NCBI GenBank assembly: GCA_023457475.1
Contig: JAEWLO010000543.1
Span: 1-16,570, forward strand
Origin: Pseudomonadota bacterium
Lineage (GTDB): Bacteria; Pseudomonadota; Gammaproteobacteria; Xanthomonadales; Xanthomonadaceae
Reading direction: 5' to 3'
DNA: 16,570 bases
In this document: piece after piece, positions 1 to 7,473 of the stretch
Layout of the letters: every line of letters begins with the position of its first letter
Numbering within the stretch: the stretch's first letter is position 1
Position numbers and translations under genes: made by a program
Notes under the pieces: model-generated
The model's input: the letters and a program-made list of their open reading frames with translations, nothing else
The model's database searches: none
What the model was told of the DNA's origin: nothing

Positions 1-97
1 TGCCGGTGCCGTCGATGATCATTTCCAGGCGTCGGCGCTGGTCGGCCAGCGCGTCCATCGCCTCGACGGCGTTCTGGCCAGGCGCGGCGGGCGTCAT
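1..97 (-). CDS. N-terminal fragment of a probable PAS-domain signalling protein
   Basis: An open minus-strand frame starts at ATG 97 and leaves the window at the left edge, so only about 32 residues are visible. The last visible stretch, LEMIIDGTGT, resembles the first helix and strand of PAS domains found in sensor kinases and GGDEF/EAL proteins, where it usually continues into a GTWEWN-like segment. That is the only basis for the call, and the output domain is outside the window. The preceding residues (NAVEAMDALADQRRRLEM) look like a short helical or coiled-coil lead-in. The same frame stays open upstream to an ATG at 190, giving a start 31 codons longer. I prefer 97 because the extra stretch is rich in Gly, Arg and Thr and resembles no conserved N-terminus. 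Confidence 0.45.
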   Translation of the reverse strand, partial: MTPAAPGQNAVEAMDALADQRRRLEMIIDGTG

Positions 98-254
98 GCG
101 CACGGCACCGCCCGGCCGCCATCGACCGCGCCGGCTCGTGCTGGACCCCACTGTCGTGCCTGCCGTTCCGTCATCTGGCCCTCCACCCATCCAGAGCGTA
201 GCGCCATTCAACGCAAAAAGTGATCAAGCCGCCGTCAATGTCCGGCAGAACATG

Positions 255-282
255 GCAGGGGCCGCGCGGAGGCGGCCCCTGC
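255..282 (-). terminator. Hairpin downstream of tex, likely terminator
   Basis: A perfect 11-bp inverted repeat (arms 255-265 and 272-282, 6-base loop) begins 20 bases past the tex stop codon on the minus strand. The stem is almost all G/C. No T-run follows on the minus strand, so it is not a textbook intrinsic terminator. G/C hairpins without T-tracts are nevertheless common at 3' ends in xanthomonads. It could equally protect the mRNA 3' end. It also lies upstream of the PAS-type gene. Confidence 0.55.
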
Positions 283-301
283 AGGACCCTGGCGGCGGCG
301 G

Positions 302-2668
302 TCAACCGCCGCGCTTGGCGCGCGCGAAGGCGTCGGCCAGTGCGTTGTTGGCGGGCGGCGCAGCGGTGCCCGGACGCGGGCCATGGGCATTCGGACGCCC
401 ACCCGGGCGCGGCCCACCACCGTCACGGCGACCACCGCCGGCCGGGCGGGCATCGCGCTCGCCCGGTGCCTTCGCCGGTGCCGGGCTGTCGTCGAGGCGG
501 CGGGTCAGCGCGATGCGCTTGCGCGCCACGTCCACTTCGAGCACCTTCACTTTGACGATATCGCCGGCCTTGACCACGTCGCGCGGGTCCTTGACGTAGG
601 TATCCGACAGCGCCGAGATGTGGATCAGACCGTCCTGGTGCACGCCGATGTCGACAAAGGCACCAAACGCGGCGACGTTGCTGACCACGCCTTCCAGCAC
701 CATGCCGGGCTTGAGGTCCTTGATTTCCTCCACGCCCTCGGCGAAACGGGCTGCCTTGAACTCCGGACGCGGGTCTCGGCCGGGCTTCTCCAGTTCCTTG
801 AGAATGTCGCGGACGGTCGGTACGCCGAACGTCTCGTCGGTGAACTGTTCCGCCTTCAGGCCGCGCAGGAAGCTGCCATCGCCGATCAGCGATTTGATCG
901 GACGCGCGCTGGCGGCCACGATGCGCTCCACCACCGGGTAGGCCTCGGGGTGAACCGAAGAGGCATCCAGCGGCTGGTCGCCGTCGGCAATGCGCAGGAA
1001 GCCGGCGCACTGTTCAAAGGTCTTGTCGCCCAGGCGCGGCACCTTGAGCAGGTCCTTGCGACGTTTGAAGGGACCGTTTTCGTCACGGTGCCGCACGATG
1101 TTCTCGGCCACCGTCGAGGACAGGCCCGAGACGCGCGACAGCAGCGCAGCCGAGGCGGTGTTGACGAACACGCCCACGGCGTTCACGCAATCCTCCACGC
1201 GTGCGTCCAGCGCGCGCGCCAGGCGGTACTGGTCCACGTCGTGCTGGTACTGGCCCACGCCGATCGCCTTGGGTTCGATCTTCACCAGTTCGGCCAGGGG
1301 GTCCTGCAGACGACGGGCAATGGACACCGCGCCGCGGATCGAGACGTCCAGGTCCGGGAACTCCTTCGCGGCGAACTCCGACGCGGAGTACACCGATGCA
1401 CCGGCTTCGCTGACCACGATTTTCTGCAGCTTGGCTTCGCCCAGTGCCTTGATGACGTCACCCGCCAGCTTGTCGGTTTCACGGCTGGCGGTGCCGTTGC
1501 CGATGGCGATCAGTTCCACGTTGTGCTTCATGCACAGCTGTTTGATCGTGTGCAGCGACTGGTCCCACTGGCGCCGTGGTTCGTGTGGGTAGATGGTGTC
1601 GGTCGCCACCAGCTTGCCGGTGGCGTCCACCACCGCGATCTTGCAGCCGGTGCGAATGCCCGGGTCCAGCCCGAGCACGGTTTTCGGGCCGGCCGGTGCC
1701 GCCAGCAGCAGGTCCTTGAGGTTGTCGCCGAATACCGCGATGGCCTCGGCTTCGGCCTTCTCGCGCGCCAGGTTGAACAGGACCAGCAGCAGGTGCATGT
1801 GCAGCTTGGCACGCCACGTCAGACGGCAGGCGTCCAGCAGCCAGCGGTCGGCCGGGCGGCCGGCGTCGCGGATGCCGGCGCTGTAGGCCACGCGTCCTTC
1901 GGCGTAGACATGGCCTGCCTCCGCGTCGCTGCCCGGGTCGAGTTCCAGCTGCAGGATTTCCTCGCGGCGCGCACGGAACAGCGCCAGCAGGCGGTGCGAG
2001 GGAATCTTCGCCAGCGATTCGGCATGTTCGAAATAGTCGCGGTACTTGGCCCCCTGCTCCTCCTTGCCGTCGGCCACGCGGGCACGGATCACGCCGTGAT
2101 CGCCCAGCCAGCCGCGCAGTTCGCCCACCAGCGCGGCGTCTTCGCCCCAGCGCTCCATCAGGATGGCGCGTGCCCCTTCCAGCGCGGCCTTGGTGTCGGC
2201 AACACCCTTTTCGGCGTCGACGAAGCCGGCCGCGAACTGCTGCGGGTCCTGCCCGGGATCGGCCAGCAGGCCGTCGGCCAGCGGCTCCAGTCCCGCCTCG
2301 CGGGCGATCTGCGCGCGGGTGCGGCGCTTGGGCTTGTACGGCAGGTACAGGTCTTCCAGGCGCGACTTGGTGTCGGCCCCGAGGATCTCGCCGCGCAGTT
2401 CATCGGTCAGCTTGCCCTGCTCGTCGATGCTCGCCAGCACCGCCGCACGCCGTTCTTCCAGCTCGCGCAGGTAGGTCAGGCGGGTTTCGAGATTTCGCAG
2501 CTGGGTGTCGTCCAGTCCCCCGGTGACTTCCTTGCGGTAGCGGGCGATGAAGGGAACGCTGGCACCCTCGTCGAGCAGCGCGATGGCCGCGCGGGCCTGG
2601 GCAGCCTGGGCACCGATTTCATCGGCGATGGTCTGGGCGATCTGCTGGGCAAGCTTGATGTCTGACAT
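302..2668 (-). CDS. tex: Tex, S1-domain transcription accessory protein
   Basis: This 788-residue protein matches the Tex/YhgF family in length and domain order. The helical Tex N-terminal region covers about residues 1-190. A YqgF/RNase H-like fold begins near residue 328, with the motif GLDPGIRTGCK. Helix-hairpin-helix elements sit near residues 495-570 (VNTASAALLSRVSGL and what follows). An S1 RNA-binding domain covers about 655-725 (GMVLEGVVSNVAAFGAFVDI). Tex is a cytoplasmic nucleic-acid-binding factor linked to transcription and stress tolerance, and its exact role is still debated. After S1 comes a 63-residue Arg/Gly/Pro-rich tail ending in NALADAFARAKRGG. The start MSDIKLAQQI at 2668 is chosen because family members begin this way. 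A 15-codon in-frame extension to 2713 has no similar support. No strong Shine-Dalgarno is visible. A hairpin follows the stop. Confidence 0.96.
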   Translation of the reverse strand: MSDIKLAQQIAQTIADEIGAQAAQARAAIALLDEGASVPFIARYRKEVTGGLDDTQLRNLETRLTYLRELEERRAAVLASIDEQGKLTDELRGEILGADTKSRLEDLYLPYKPKRRTRAQIAREAGLEPLADGLLADPGQDPQQFAAGFVDAEKGVADTKAALEGARAILMERWGEDAALVGELRGWLGDHGVIRARVADGKEEQGAKYRDYFEHAESLAKIPSHRLLALFRARREEILQLELDPGSDAEAGHVYAEGRVAYSAGIRDAGRPADRWLLDACRLTWRAKLHMHLLLVLFNLAREKAEAEAIAVFGDNLKDLLLAAPAGPKTVLGLDPGIRTGCKIAVVDATGKLVATDTIYPHEPRRQWDQSLHTIKQLCMKHNVELIAIGNGTASRETDKLAGDVIKALGEAKLQKIVVSEAGASVYSASEFAAKEFPDLDVSIRGAVSIARRLQDPLAELVKIEPKAIGVGQYQHDVDQYRLARALDARVEDCVNAVGVFVNTASAALLSRVSGLSSTVAENIVRHRDENGPFKRRKDLLKVPRLGDKTFEQCAGFLRIADGDQPLDASSVHPEAYPVVERIVAASARPIKSLIGDGSFLRGLKAEQFTDETFGVPTVRDILKELEKPGRDPRPEFKAARFAEGVEEIKDLKPGMVLEGVVSNVAAFGAFVDIGVHQDGLIHISALSDTYVKDPRDVVKAGDIVKVKVLEVDVARKRIALTRRLDDSPAPAKAPGERDARPAGGGRRDGGGPRPGGRPNAHGPRPGTAAPPANNALADAFARAKRGG

Positions 2669-2992
2669 TGCGTCCGGCCGGAGCCGCTGTGCGGAAAACC
2701 CCGATTGTGGCAATGCACGGCGGCGGGGGGAACCCGTTGACAGCCAGCACGGAACCTGCCGGCCGGTGCGATGCCTTCACTGCCGCTTCACCCGGGCGGG
2801 CGTTCATTACGCCCAACACCCCGCACGGCGCGTCGACGGGGACCCTTGCGGGTGACGACGCGGAAGCATGGGCAGGGTGGTCCACGGGTGCAGCACTGCA
2901 ACCGGGTCTGCGCCCAGGCGTGGTCGCCGCGTGCCGCTTCGGGCGGTGTGCTTCGGACCGCATCGCTTTCCCCGTCAAGCGTGAGGCCTGCC
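2669..2992. other. Spacer between divergent tex and autotransporter genes
   Basis: These 324 bases separate two divergent genes and must hold both promoters, but I cannot place either convincingly. A TTGACA at 2737-2742 on the plus strand has no usable -10 at 16-18 bases. A TTGCCA on the minus strand (2713-2708) likewise lacks a matching -10. A small hairpin (6-bp stem, 2798-2814) is the only clear symmetric element. Open frames through the region show no recognisable protein similarity. I see no repeat or RNA gene. Confidence 0.4.
2983..2986 (+). promoter_or_regulatory. Ribosome binding site fixing the autotransporter start
   Basis: GAGG lies six bases before ATG 2993. This, together with the signal peptide that begins there, places the start at 2993. 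The frame itself is open 74 codons further, to 2771, but those codons encode an Arg/Pro-rich stretch unlike any export signal. Confidence 0.7.
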
Positions 2993-5281
2993 ATGAACGC
3001 CCCTGTGCATTCCTGCATGTTGTCCATGCGTGCCACGCCGCGGCCGCTTGCCGTGGTGATCTCTCTCCTGCTGACCCCCTGCGTGCCCTTGACCGTCGCA
3101 GCCGGTACGGTCGCGCCGGGGGAAAGCCACACCATCAATGCCGGTGACCCGGTCGAAGCATGGATCGTGAAAGAAGGCGGAACCTTGATCATGACGCCGG
3201 GTGCGCAGGCGGCGGGCATCTCCGCCACGTCGACCGTCTCGCTGACATTGTCCGGTGCCCGCGTCGACACCGCCGGCGCGAATGGCGCAGCCGTGGCCGG
3301 TCAAGGCGTCGTTCGAATCGACGGAGGCAGCGCCTTGACGGGAAGCACCGGCGTGTTGGCGAGCAGTCGTCCTGGCGAGGCAAACCGGCTGGAGTTCCTC
3401 GATTCCAGCATCAGGCGCGGCAGCGTGGCGGGAATGGCATTGGGAAATGCGGACGCGGTGCTGCGCAACGCCGACATCCAGGTCGACGGGGAAGGCTTTG
3501 TCCTGATTGGGCGGACCGAGGTCGATATCGATCATTCCACGATTCACGCCGGGAGAGCCGCGTTCCTCGGGGTGGTCGGCACTGCAGGGTCCACCGAGTA
3601 CCGGGTGACCATCCGGAACGGCTCGGACATCGTCGGGGGAACGAATGGCTCCGGGACACCGATCCTGTTCGAATCGCGGCAGGTGGATGGTCTCACCCGC
3701 CTTGAAGTGCACAACAGCCGCACCGTGGGTGACCTGGTCAACAATGGCGGTGCCGCCGTGCGGATCCAGATGACCAATGGCAGCACATGGGTGGGCAACG
3801 CCATCGATGCAATGGTGTTGATGGACGATTCGAACTGGACCTTGACCGGCGATTCCAGAGCGGCCGGGCTCGGTTTGAGCAACTCAACCGTGACCCTGGG
3901 TGATGGCCTCAGGTTCAATACGCTGACCGTGACCGACAACATGATCGGGACCGGGACCGCGGCGCTGGTATTCCACACCGCGCTGGGTGGCGACGCCTCG
4001 CCCACCGACCGGGTGGTGGTCAATGGCACGGTCAACCGGCAGACCGCCATCGTCGTGAACAATGCGGGAGGTACCGGCGCGGATACGATCGAGGGCATCC
4101 GGCTGATCCAGGTCGACAGCCCGTCCACGGGTGGATTCGTCCTCTCTGGCCGCGTCGTCGCGGGCCTGCACGAGTACTTTCTGCACCAGGGCGGCACCAG
4201 TACGCCGGATGACGGGCACTGGTACCTGCGCTCCACCGCCACCACGCCGACCGACCCCTGCGAGATCAACCCCTCGCTGCCGGAATGCCTACCCGTCGAT
4301 CCCGACCCAGATCCCGATCCCGATCCGGATCCCGAACCGGAGCCCGAGCCGGAACCGGTGCCGGTGCTCCGCCCCGAACCCGGGGCGTACCTGGCCAACC
4401 AGAGCGCGGCCGCGCAGATGTTCACGCTGCGGCTGCATGATCGGATCGGCGACGACGGCCGCGCTGGCTGGGCCCGGGTGGGCACCCAGCAGCTGCGCTA
4501 CGGGGTGATCGGCCGTCAGTTGCAGGTGGATGGCGACACCCACGTGCTGCAGGCCGGTGCCGACCTGCTGCGTCTGGGTGCCGAGGGCAATCTGCGCATC
4601 GGACTGATGGCCGGCAGCGGACGCAGCGACAACCGGGTGCGTTCTCGACTGGACGGCTACCAGGCGACCGGCCGGGTGCGCGGCAGCGCCGCCGGCATCT
4701 ACGCCACCTGGCAGCAGACACCCGGCGACCGGAGGGGAGCCTATGTGGACGGATGGGCCCAGTACGCCCGCTTCCGCAACCGTGTGCAGGGCGATGGTCT
4801 GCCGCAGGAACGGTACGACACCCATCAGACCGAACTGTCGATGGAGGCCGGTTATGCGATCGGCCTCAGGTCATGGCGGCAGACGGCCCTGGTGCTGGAG
4901 CCACAGGTGCAGTTGACCTGGAGCGACCCCAGCCAGCGCGCGCACCAGGAGGCCAACGGTACCCAGGTCCTGCGCGCCGACCGTGGCGAACTGGGCAGCC
5001 GCGTGGGCGTGCGGTTGTCGGGGCGGTCGCTGGCGGATGCGGGCAACCGGGTAGAGCCGTTCGCGGAACTTCACTGGCTGCAGGGCGCTCACGCCAATGC
5101 GCTGGATTTCAACGGTGAACGATTGGAAGGCGCGTTGCCCAGGAACCGCTACGAGATCAGGACGGGGGCACAGATCCGCTACGCCGGTCGCTGGTCCGCA
5201 TGGGGCGACCTCGGGGTCCAGCGGGGCGAGGCAGGCTTCCGCGAGGTCACCGCCCAGCTGGGACTGCGGGCCCGCTGGTAG
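2993..5281 (+). CDS. Type Va autotransporter with beta-helix-like passenger
   Basis: The 762-residue product has the layout of a classical autotransporter. A signal peptide covers residues 1 to about 37, with a basic N-region, the core LAVVISLLLTPCVPLTV and a likely cut after VAA. A passenger of about 400 residues is rich in Gly, Thr, Asn and Val, with repeated short strands (for example SALTGSTGVL, GNADAVLRNADIQV) as in pertactin-like beta-helices. The passenger ends with a Cys pair (CEINPSLPEC), then an acidic Pro linker of six DP and four EP units (residues 436-455). A C-terminal beta-barrel covers about 464-762, opening with LRPEPGAYLANQSAAAQMF and ending in the outer-membrane signature LGLRARW. 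The barrel should sit in the outer membrane and expose the passenger. No serine-protease or lipase motif is visible in the passenger, so adhesion is a guess from the family. The gene stands alone and ends at a hairpin shared with the next gene. Confidence 0.93.
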   Translation: MNAPVHSCMLSMRATPRPLAVVISLLLTPCVPLTVAAGTVAPGESHTINAGDPVEAWIVKEGGTLIMTPGAQAAGISATSTVSLTLSGARVDTAGANGAAVAGQGVVRIDGGSALTGSTGVLASSRPGEANRLEFLDSSIRRGSVAGMALGNADAVLRNADIQVDGEGFVLIGRTEVDIDHSTIHAGRAAFLGVVGTAGSTEYRVTIRNGSDIVGGTNGSGTPILFESRQVDGLTRLEVHNSRTVGDLVNNGGAAVRIQMTNGSTWVGNAIDAMVLMDDSNWTLTGDSRAAGLGLSNSTVTLGDGLRFNTLTVTDNMIGTGTAALVFHTALGGDASPTDRVVVNGTVNRQTAIVVNNAGGTGADTIEGIRLIQVDSPSTGGFVLSGRVVAGLHEYFLHQGGTSTPDDGHWYLRSTATTPTDPCEINPSLPECLPVDPDPDPDPDPDPEPEPEPEPVPVLRPEPGAYLANQSAAAQMFTLRLHDRIGDDGRAGWARVGTQQLRYGVIGRQLQVDGDTHVLQAGADLLRLGAEGNLRIGLMAGSGRSDNRVRSRLDGYQATGRVRGSAAGIYATWQQTPGDRRGAYVDGWAQYARFRNRVQGDGLPQERYDTHQTELSMEAGYAIGLRSWRQTALVLEPQVQLTWSDPSQRAHQEANGTQVLRADRGELGSRVGVRLSGRSLADAGNRVEPFAELHWLQGAHANALDFNGERLEGALPRNRYEIRTGAQIRYAGRWSAWGDLGVQRGEAGFREVTAQLGLRARW
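4298..4357 (+). repeat. In-frame (DP)6(EP)4 coding repeat in the autotransporter linker
   Basis: Ten consecutive six-base units alternate an acidic codon (gat/gac/gaa/gag) with a proline codon, the first six encoding Asp-Pro and the last four Glu-Pro. The units are degenerate but several are identical (gatccc). Gain or loss of a unit would change the linker by two residues without a frameshift. The linker joins the passenger to the barrel. Confidence 0.85.
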
Positions 5282-5299
5282 CCACCGACGCCAGGCGGA

Positions 5300-5328
5300 A
5301 GCGGTACCCGTCTGTTGCGGGTACCGCT
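5300..5328. terminator. Bidirectional hairpin between convergent genes
   Basis: A perfect 11-bp stem (5300-5310 with 5318-5328, 7-base loop) lies 19 bases after the autotransporter stop. It also overlaps the last two bases of the minus-strand 71-codon gene, whose stop codon occupies 5327-5329. Its position between two converging genes suggests a shared terminator. Neither side has a long T-run, so the mechanism is uncertain. Confidence 0.65.
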
Positions 5329-5542
5329 ATCGGTAATGCCGCACGGCTCGTTGCTGCACCAGCTCGTCGCCCATGCCCTCGAGCGCCATCACCCGCACCC
5401 GGCCAATGCCGTGCAGTTCCATGAATCGCTCGGTATAGATTTCCGGACCGTCGAGCGTGTCCGCACGGGACCTGGTGAAGCCCAGGGGCACCACGCCCTT
5501 GTCGCCATCCTTGCTACCACCGACATAAAGAACAATTGCCAT
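5327..5542 (-). CDS. Small unrecognised protein, 71 residues
   Basis: I do not recognise this family. The protein begins MAIVLYVGGSKDGDKGVVPL, is soluble in composition, mixes charged and aliphatic residues, and has no signal peptide, membrane segment, Cys or known motif. Support for a real gene comes from three points. Third codon positions are G/C-biased and wobble like neighbouring genes. A GGAG precedes the ATG, although at a long spacing of about 11 bases. The frame fills the space up to the shared hairpin. It is co-oriented with the upstream gene (stop at 5677) but separated by 134 bases, so it may have its own promoter. The early glycine-rich turn YVGGSKDGD is the most distinctive segment and is the best query for homologues. 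Confidence 0.65.
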   Translation of the reverse strand: MAIVLYVGGSKDGDKGVVPLGFTRSRADTLDGPEIYTERFMELHGIGRVRVMALEGMGDELVQQRAVRHYR

Positions 5543-5642
5543 GTGATGTGTTTCTCCAATACGTCTACAACAGGGTGCAGCTTACGCCACCGAACCTGAA
5601 GATTCGGGGTGCAGGCTAATGACGATTGTTTGCATGCAGATG

Positions 5643-5664
5643 ACGTCGCGTTGGCGACGTTTTC
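5643..5664 (+). terminator. Orphan plus-strand terminator-like hairpin
   Basis: A perfect 7-bp stem (5643-5649 with 5654-5660), a GTTG loop and then TTTTC form a compact intrinsic-terminator shape on the plus strand. No plus-strand gene is visible immediately upstream, because the neighbouring genes are on the minus strand. It could end a small plus-strand RNA. Read as DNA it is a symmetric operator-like site ahead of the 71-codon gene. On the minus strand it lacks a T-run. Confidence 0.4.
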
Positions 5665-5676
5665 CTGACGCATCAT

Positions 5677-6162
5677 TTAACGCGGCGATAACATCGTCGG
5701 CCACCAGCCGCGGCCCGTCAGGGCATAGACATCCGCGGCCCGCTCGAACGGGTTGCGGGCGCTCACCCCGCCGCACGCCAGATAGACCGGCAGATAGAAC
5801 GGGCCGAGCACCAGGTACTGGTAGACATGCGCGCGTTCATGGGCGCGCAGTCCAATCACCGGTTCGCAGCACCAGCCCGCCTGGTGCGCGTACGTATGGC
5901 ACGGCACTTCCAGCGTGGGCCCGGTGTGCAGGATGACATTGCCGAGGGTGATGGCTCCGCCCGGGCCCCAGGGAAAGTCACGGAACACCAGTGCGCGGTC
6001 GGGGCCGCTCCAGTACGGACGCGCGCCTGCGGACATCCCCAGCAGCCCTCCAAGCAGGCCCAGCGCGGAATTGGGCAGCGTCCACAGCGCACCCAGGCCC
6101 TGCAACACCCACAACGCGGGCGTAGGCAGGCTCAGTCGGCTTCGTTGGGGATGAGCAGCCAT
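5677..6162 (-). CDS. Unrecognised protein with HExxH motif, possibly membrane-associated
   Basis: This 161-residue protein has a hydrophobic N-terminal half (ALWVLQGLGALWTLPNSALGLLGGLLG, residues 17-42), which could be one or two membrane helices or a re-entrant segment. It then has a polar domain with HERAH at 108-112, a match to the zinc-peptidase pattern HExxH, inside RAHERAHVYQYLVLGPFYLP. A Glu at 140 in NPFERAADVYA follows 27 residues later and could be a third metal ligand. Active peptidase function is an inference from the motif only. The start ATG (6162) lies inside the end of the PspC-domain gene, overlapping it by 31 bases, which suggests translational coupling. No shorter ATG start would keep the hydrophobic segment. 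The product may act at the inner membrane with its upstream partner. Confidence 0.75.
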   Translation of the reverse strand: MAAHPQRSRLSLPTPALWVLQGLGALWTLPNSALGLLGGLLGMSAGARPYWSGPDRALVFRDFPWGPGGAITLGNVILHTGPTLEVPCHTYAHQAGWCCEPVIGLRAHERAHVYQYLVLGPFYLPVYLACGGVSARNPFERAADVYALTGRGWWPTMLSPR

Positions 6163-6341
6163 AGCACCAGGTAGACCAGCATGCCCGGGAACGCCGCCGA
6201 AGCCATCGACACGACGAAGAACAACGCCCGCAGCACGTAGGAATTCCAGCCGAAACGATGCGCGATGCCGCCCATCACACCGGCGATCATGCGGTCGTTG
6301 ATCGAGCGCGACAGCGTGCGTGGTGGGGTGTGGGTGCTCAT
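6132..6341 (-). CDS. Small PspC-domain inner-membrane protein
   Basis: The 69-residue product is a single PspC domain. The conserved N-terminal segment RSINDRMIAGVMGGIAHRFG (residues 12-31) is followed by one hydrophobic stretch (about 37-65, with AFPGMLVYLVLWLLIP). In phage-shock systems PspC is a membrane sensor that works with PspA and PspB. Here no pspA, pspB or pspF is nearby, so only the domain is assigned, not a phage-shock function. A strong ribosome site (GGAGGA, eight bases before ATG 6341) marks the start. The gene follows phaC with a 61-base gap and overlaps the HExxH gene by 31 bases, so the two downstream genes are probably co-translated. Confidence 0.88.
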   Translation of the reverse strand: MSTHTPPRTLSRSINDRMIAGVMGGIAHRFGWNSYVLRALFFVVSMASAAFPGMLVYLVLWLLIPNEAD

Positions 6342-6402
6342 GGCGGCGTCCTCCAGCGATTGAGCGCGAATGTAGCGCGAAGCGTGTGTACGGCGTGCGT
6401 AG

Positions 6403-7473
6403 TCAGGAAGACCGGGTTGCCAGCCAGTCGGTCAGGGTGGCCGGAACTTCGCGCTGTGCGCGGCCGGACACATAGATGCCGATATGACCGCCCCGGAAGC
6501 TGCTCTCGGTGTAGTCCGGGCTGCCGATGCGCGTGCGCAGCGCCCGCGAAGCGTCCGGGGGCACCAGGTGATCCTGTTCGGCATACAGGTTCAGCACCGG
6601 CAGCGTGACCTCGGCCAGGTCCACGTGCTCGGTGCCGATGTGCACGCCCGCGTGCATCAGCCCGTTGCCCTGGTAGAACTGCTTGATGAAGTCGCGGAAG
6701 GCCTCGCCAGCCAGGTCGGGCGAGTCGAAGATCCATTTTTCCATGCGCAGGAAATCTTCCAGCGCCGCCTTGTCGTCGAGGATGTCGAGCAGACCGACGT
6801 ACTTCTGCACGTTCAGGCGGAAAGGCTTGAGCATCAGGTAACTGGCATTCATCAGATCCGCCGGGATGTTGCCCAGCGTGTCCACCAGCAGGTCGACATC
6901 CACCTGCCTCGCCCAGTGCGAGAGCATGTTGTCCGGGGTGTGGAAATCCACCGGGGTGACCATGGTGATCAGGTTCGCCAGCTTGTGCTGACGCAGGGCG
7001 GCGTAGCAGAGCGCGAACACCCCGCCCTGGCAGATACCCAGCAGGTTGACCGGCTCACCTTTGTTTGCCGCGACCAGGTGGTCCACCGCGCCATCCAGGA
7101 AGCGCAGCAGGTAGTCCTCGAGGGTCTGGTAGCGCTCGGAACGGTCCGGGTAACCCCAGTCGAGGACATAGATGTCGTGCCCGAGCGCCAACAGGCGCTG
7201 CACCAGGGAGCGGTCCGCCTGCAGGTCGACCATGTAGGGCCGGTTCACCAGCGCGTAGACGATCAGCAGGGGGGTCCGCCGCACCGGAGCTTCCTCGCCG
7301 ACAAAGCGGTACAGGCGGACCTTGCCGTCGCGCCAGACTTCTTCGCGGGTGGTCGCGCCGTAATCCACGTCGTCGACCGACGGCAGCAGTTTCAGGCCGT
7401 CCATCAGCTTGCGCTGCATGGAAAGGGTTTCCTGCAGGAGGTCTTCGGCATTGAAACCGAGGGGGCCCTTCAT
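6403..7473 (-). CDS. phaC: Class III polyhydroxyalkanoate synthase catalytic subunit PhaC
   Basis: PhaC polymerises hydroxyacyl-CoA into polyhydroxyalkanoate granules. The 356-residue length fits class III enzymes, which need PhaE, rather than the roughly 560-residue class I form. The alpha/beta-hydrolase core is clear. The lipase-like box GICQGG contains the nucleophile Cys148. The catalytic Asp is D301 in AEQDHLVPP and the general-base His is H330 in GGHIGIYVSG. These lie one residue from the Allochromatium vinosum positions (149, 302, 331). The start ATG 7473 overlaps the phaE stop as ATGA, with an AAGGG-type ribosome site. The open frame extends to 7977, but that extension lies inside phaE and is not PhaC-like. 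No beta-ketothiolase, acetoacetyl-CoA reductase, phasin or depolymerase gene is nearby. Confidence 0.96.
   Translation of the reverse strand: MKGPLGFNAEDLLQETLSMQRKLMDGLKLLPSVDDVDYGATTREEVWRDGKVRLYRFVGEEAPVRRTPLLIVYALVNRPYMVDLQADRSLVQRLLALGHDIYVLDWGYPDRSERYQTLEDYLLRFLDGAVDHLVAANKGEPVNLLGICQGGVFALCYAALRQHKLANLITMVTPVDFHTPDNMLSHWARQVDVDLLVDTLGNIPADLMNASYLMLKPFRLNVQKYVGLLDILDDKAALEDFLRMEKWIFDSPDLAGEAFRDFIKQFYQGNGLMHAGVHIGTEHVDLAEVTLPVLNLYAEQDHLVPPDASRALRTRIGSPDYTESSFRGGHIGIYVSGRAQREVPATLTDWLATRSS

Noticed and set aside
383..2665. Long plus-strand frame (760 codons) antisense to tex
   Set aside because: It mirrors tex codon positions in GC-rich DNA. It is rich in His, Gln, Arg and Val, has no domain, and Tex on the other strand is unmistakable.
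2737..2742. TTGACA as a promoter -35 for the autotransporter
   Set aside because: No acceptable -10 lies 16-18 bases downstream. The hexamer alone is not evidence.
2771..2992. Upstream extension of the autotransporter to 2771
   Set aside because: It would bury the signal peptide behind 74 Arg/Pro-rich residues, and the ribosome site is at 2983.
6132..6341. A phage-shock operon
   Set aside because: Only a PspC domain is present. pspA, pspB and pspF are absent from the window.
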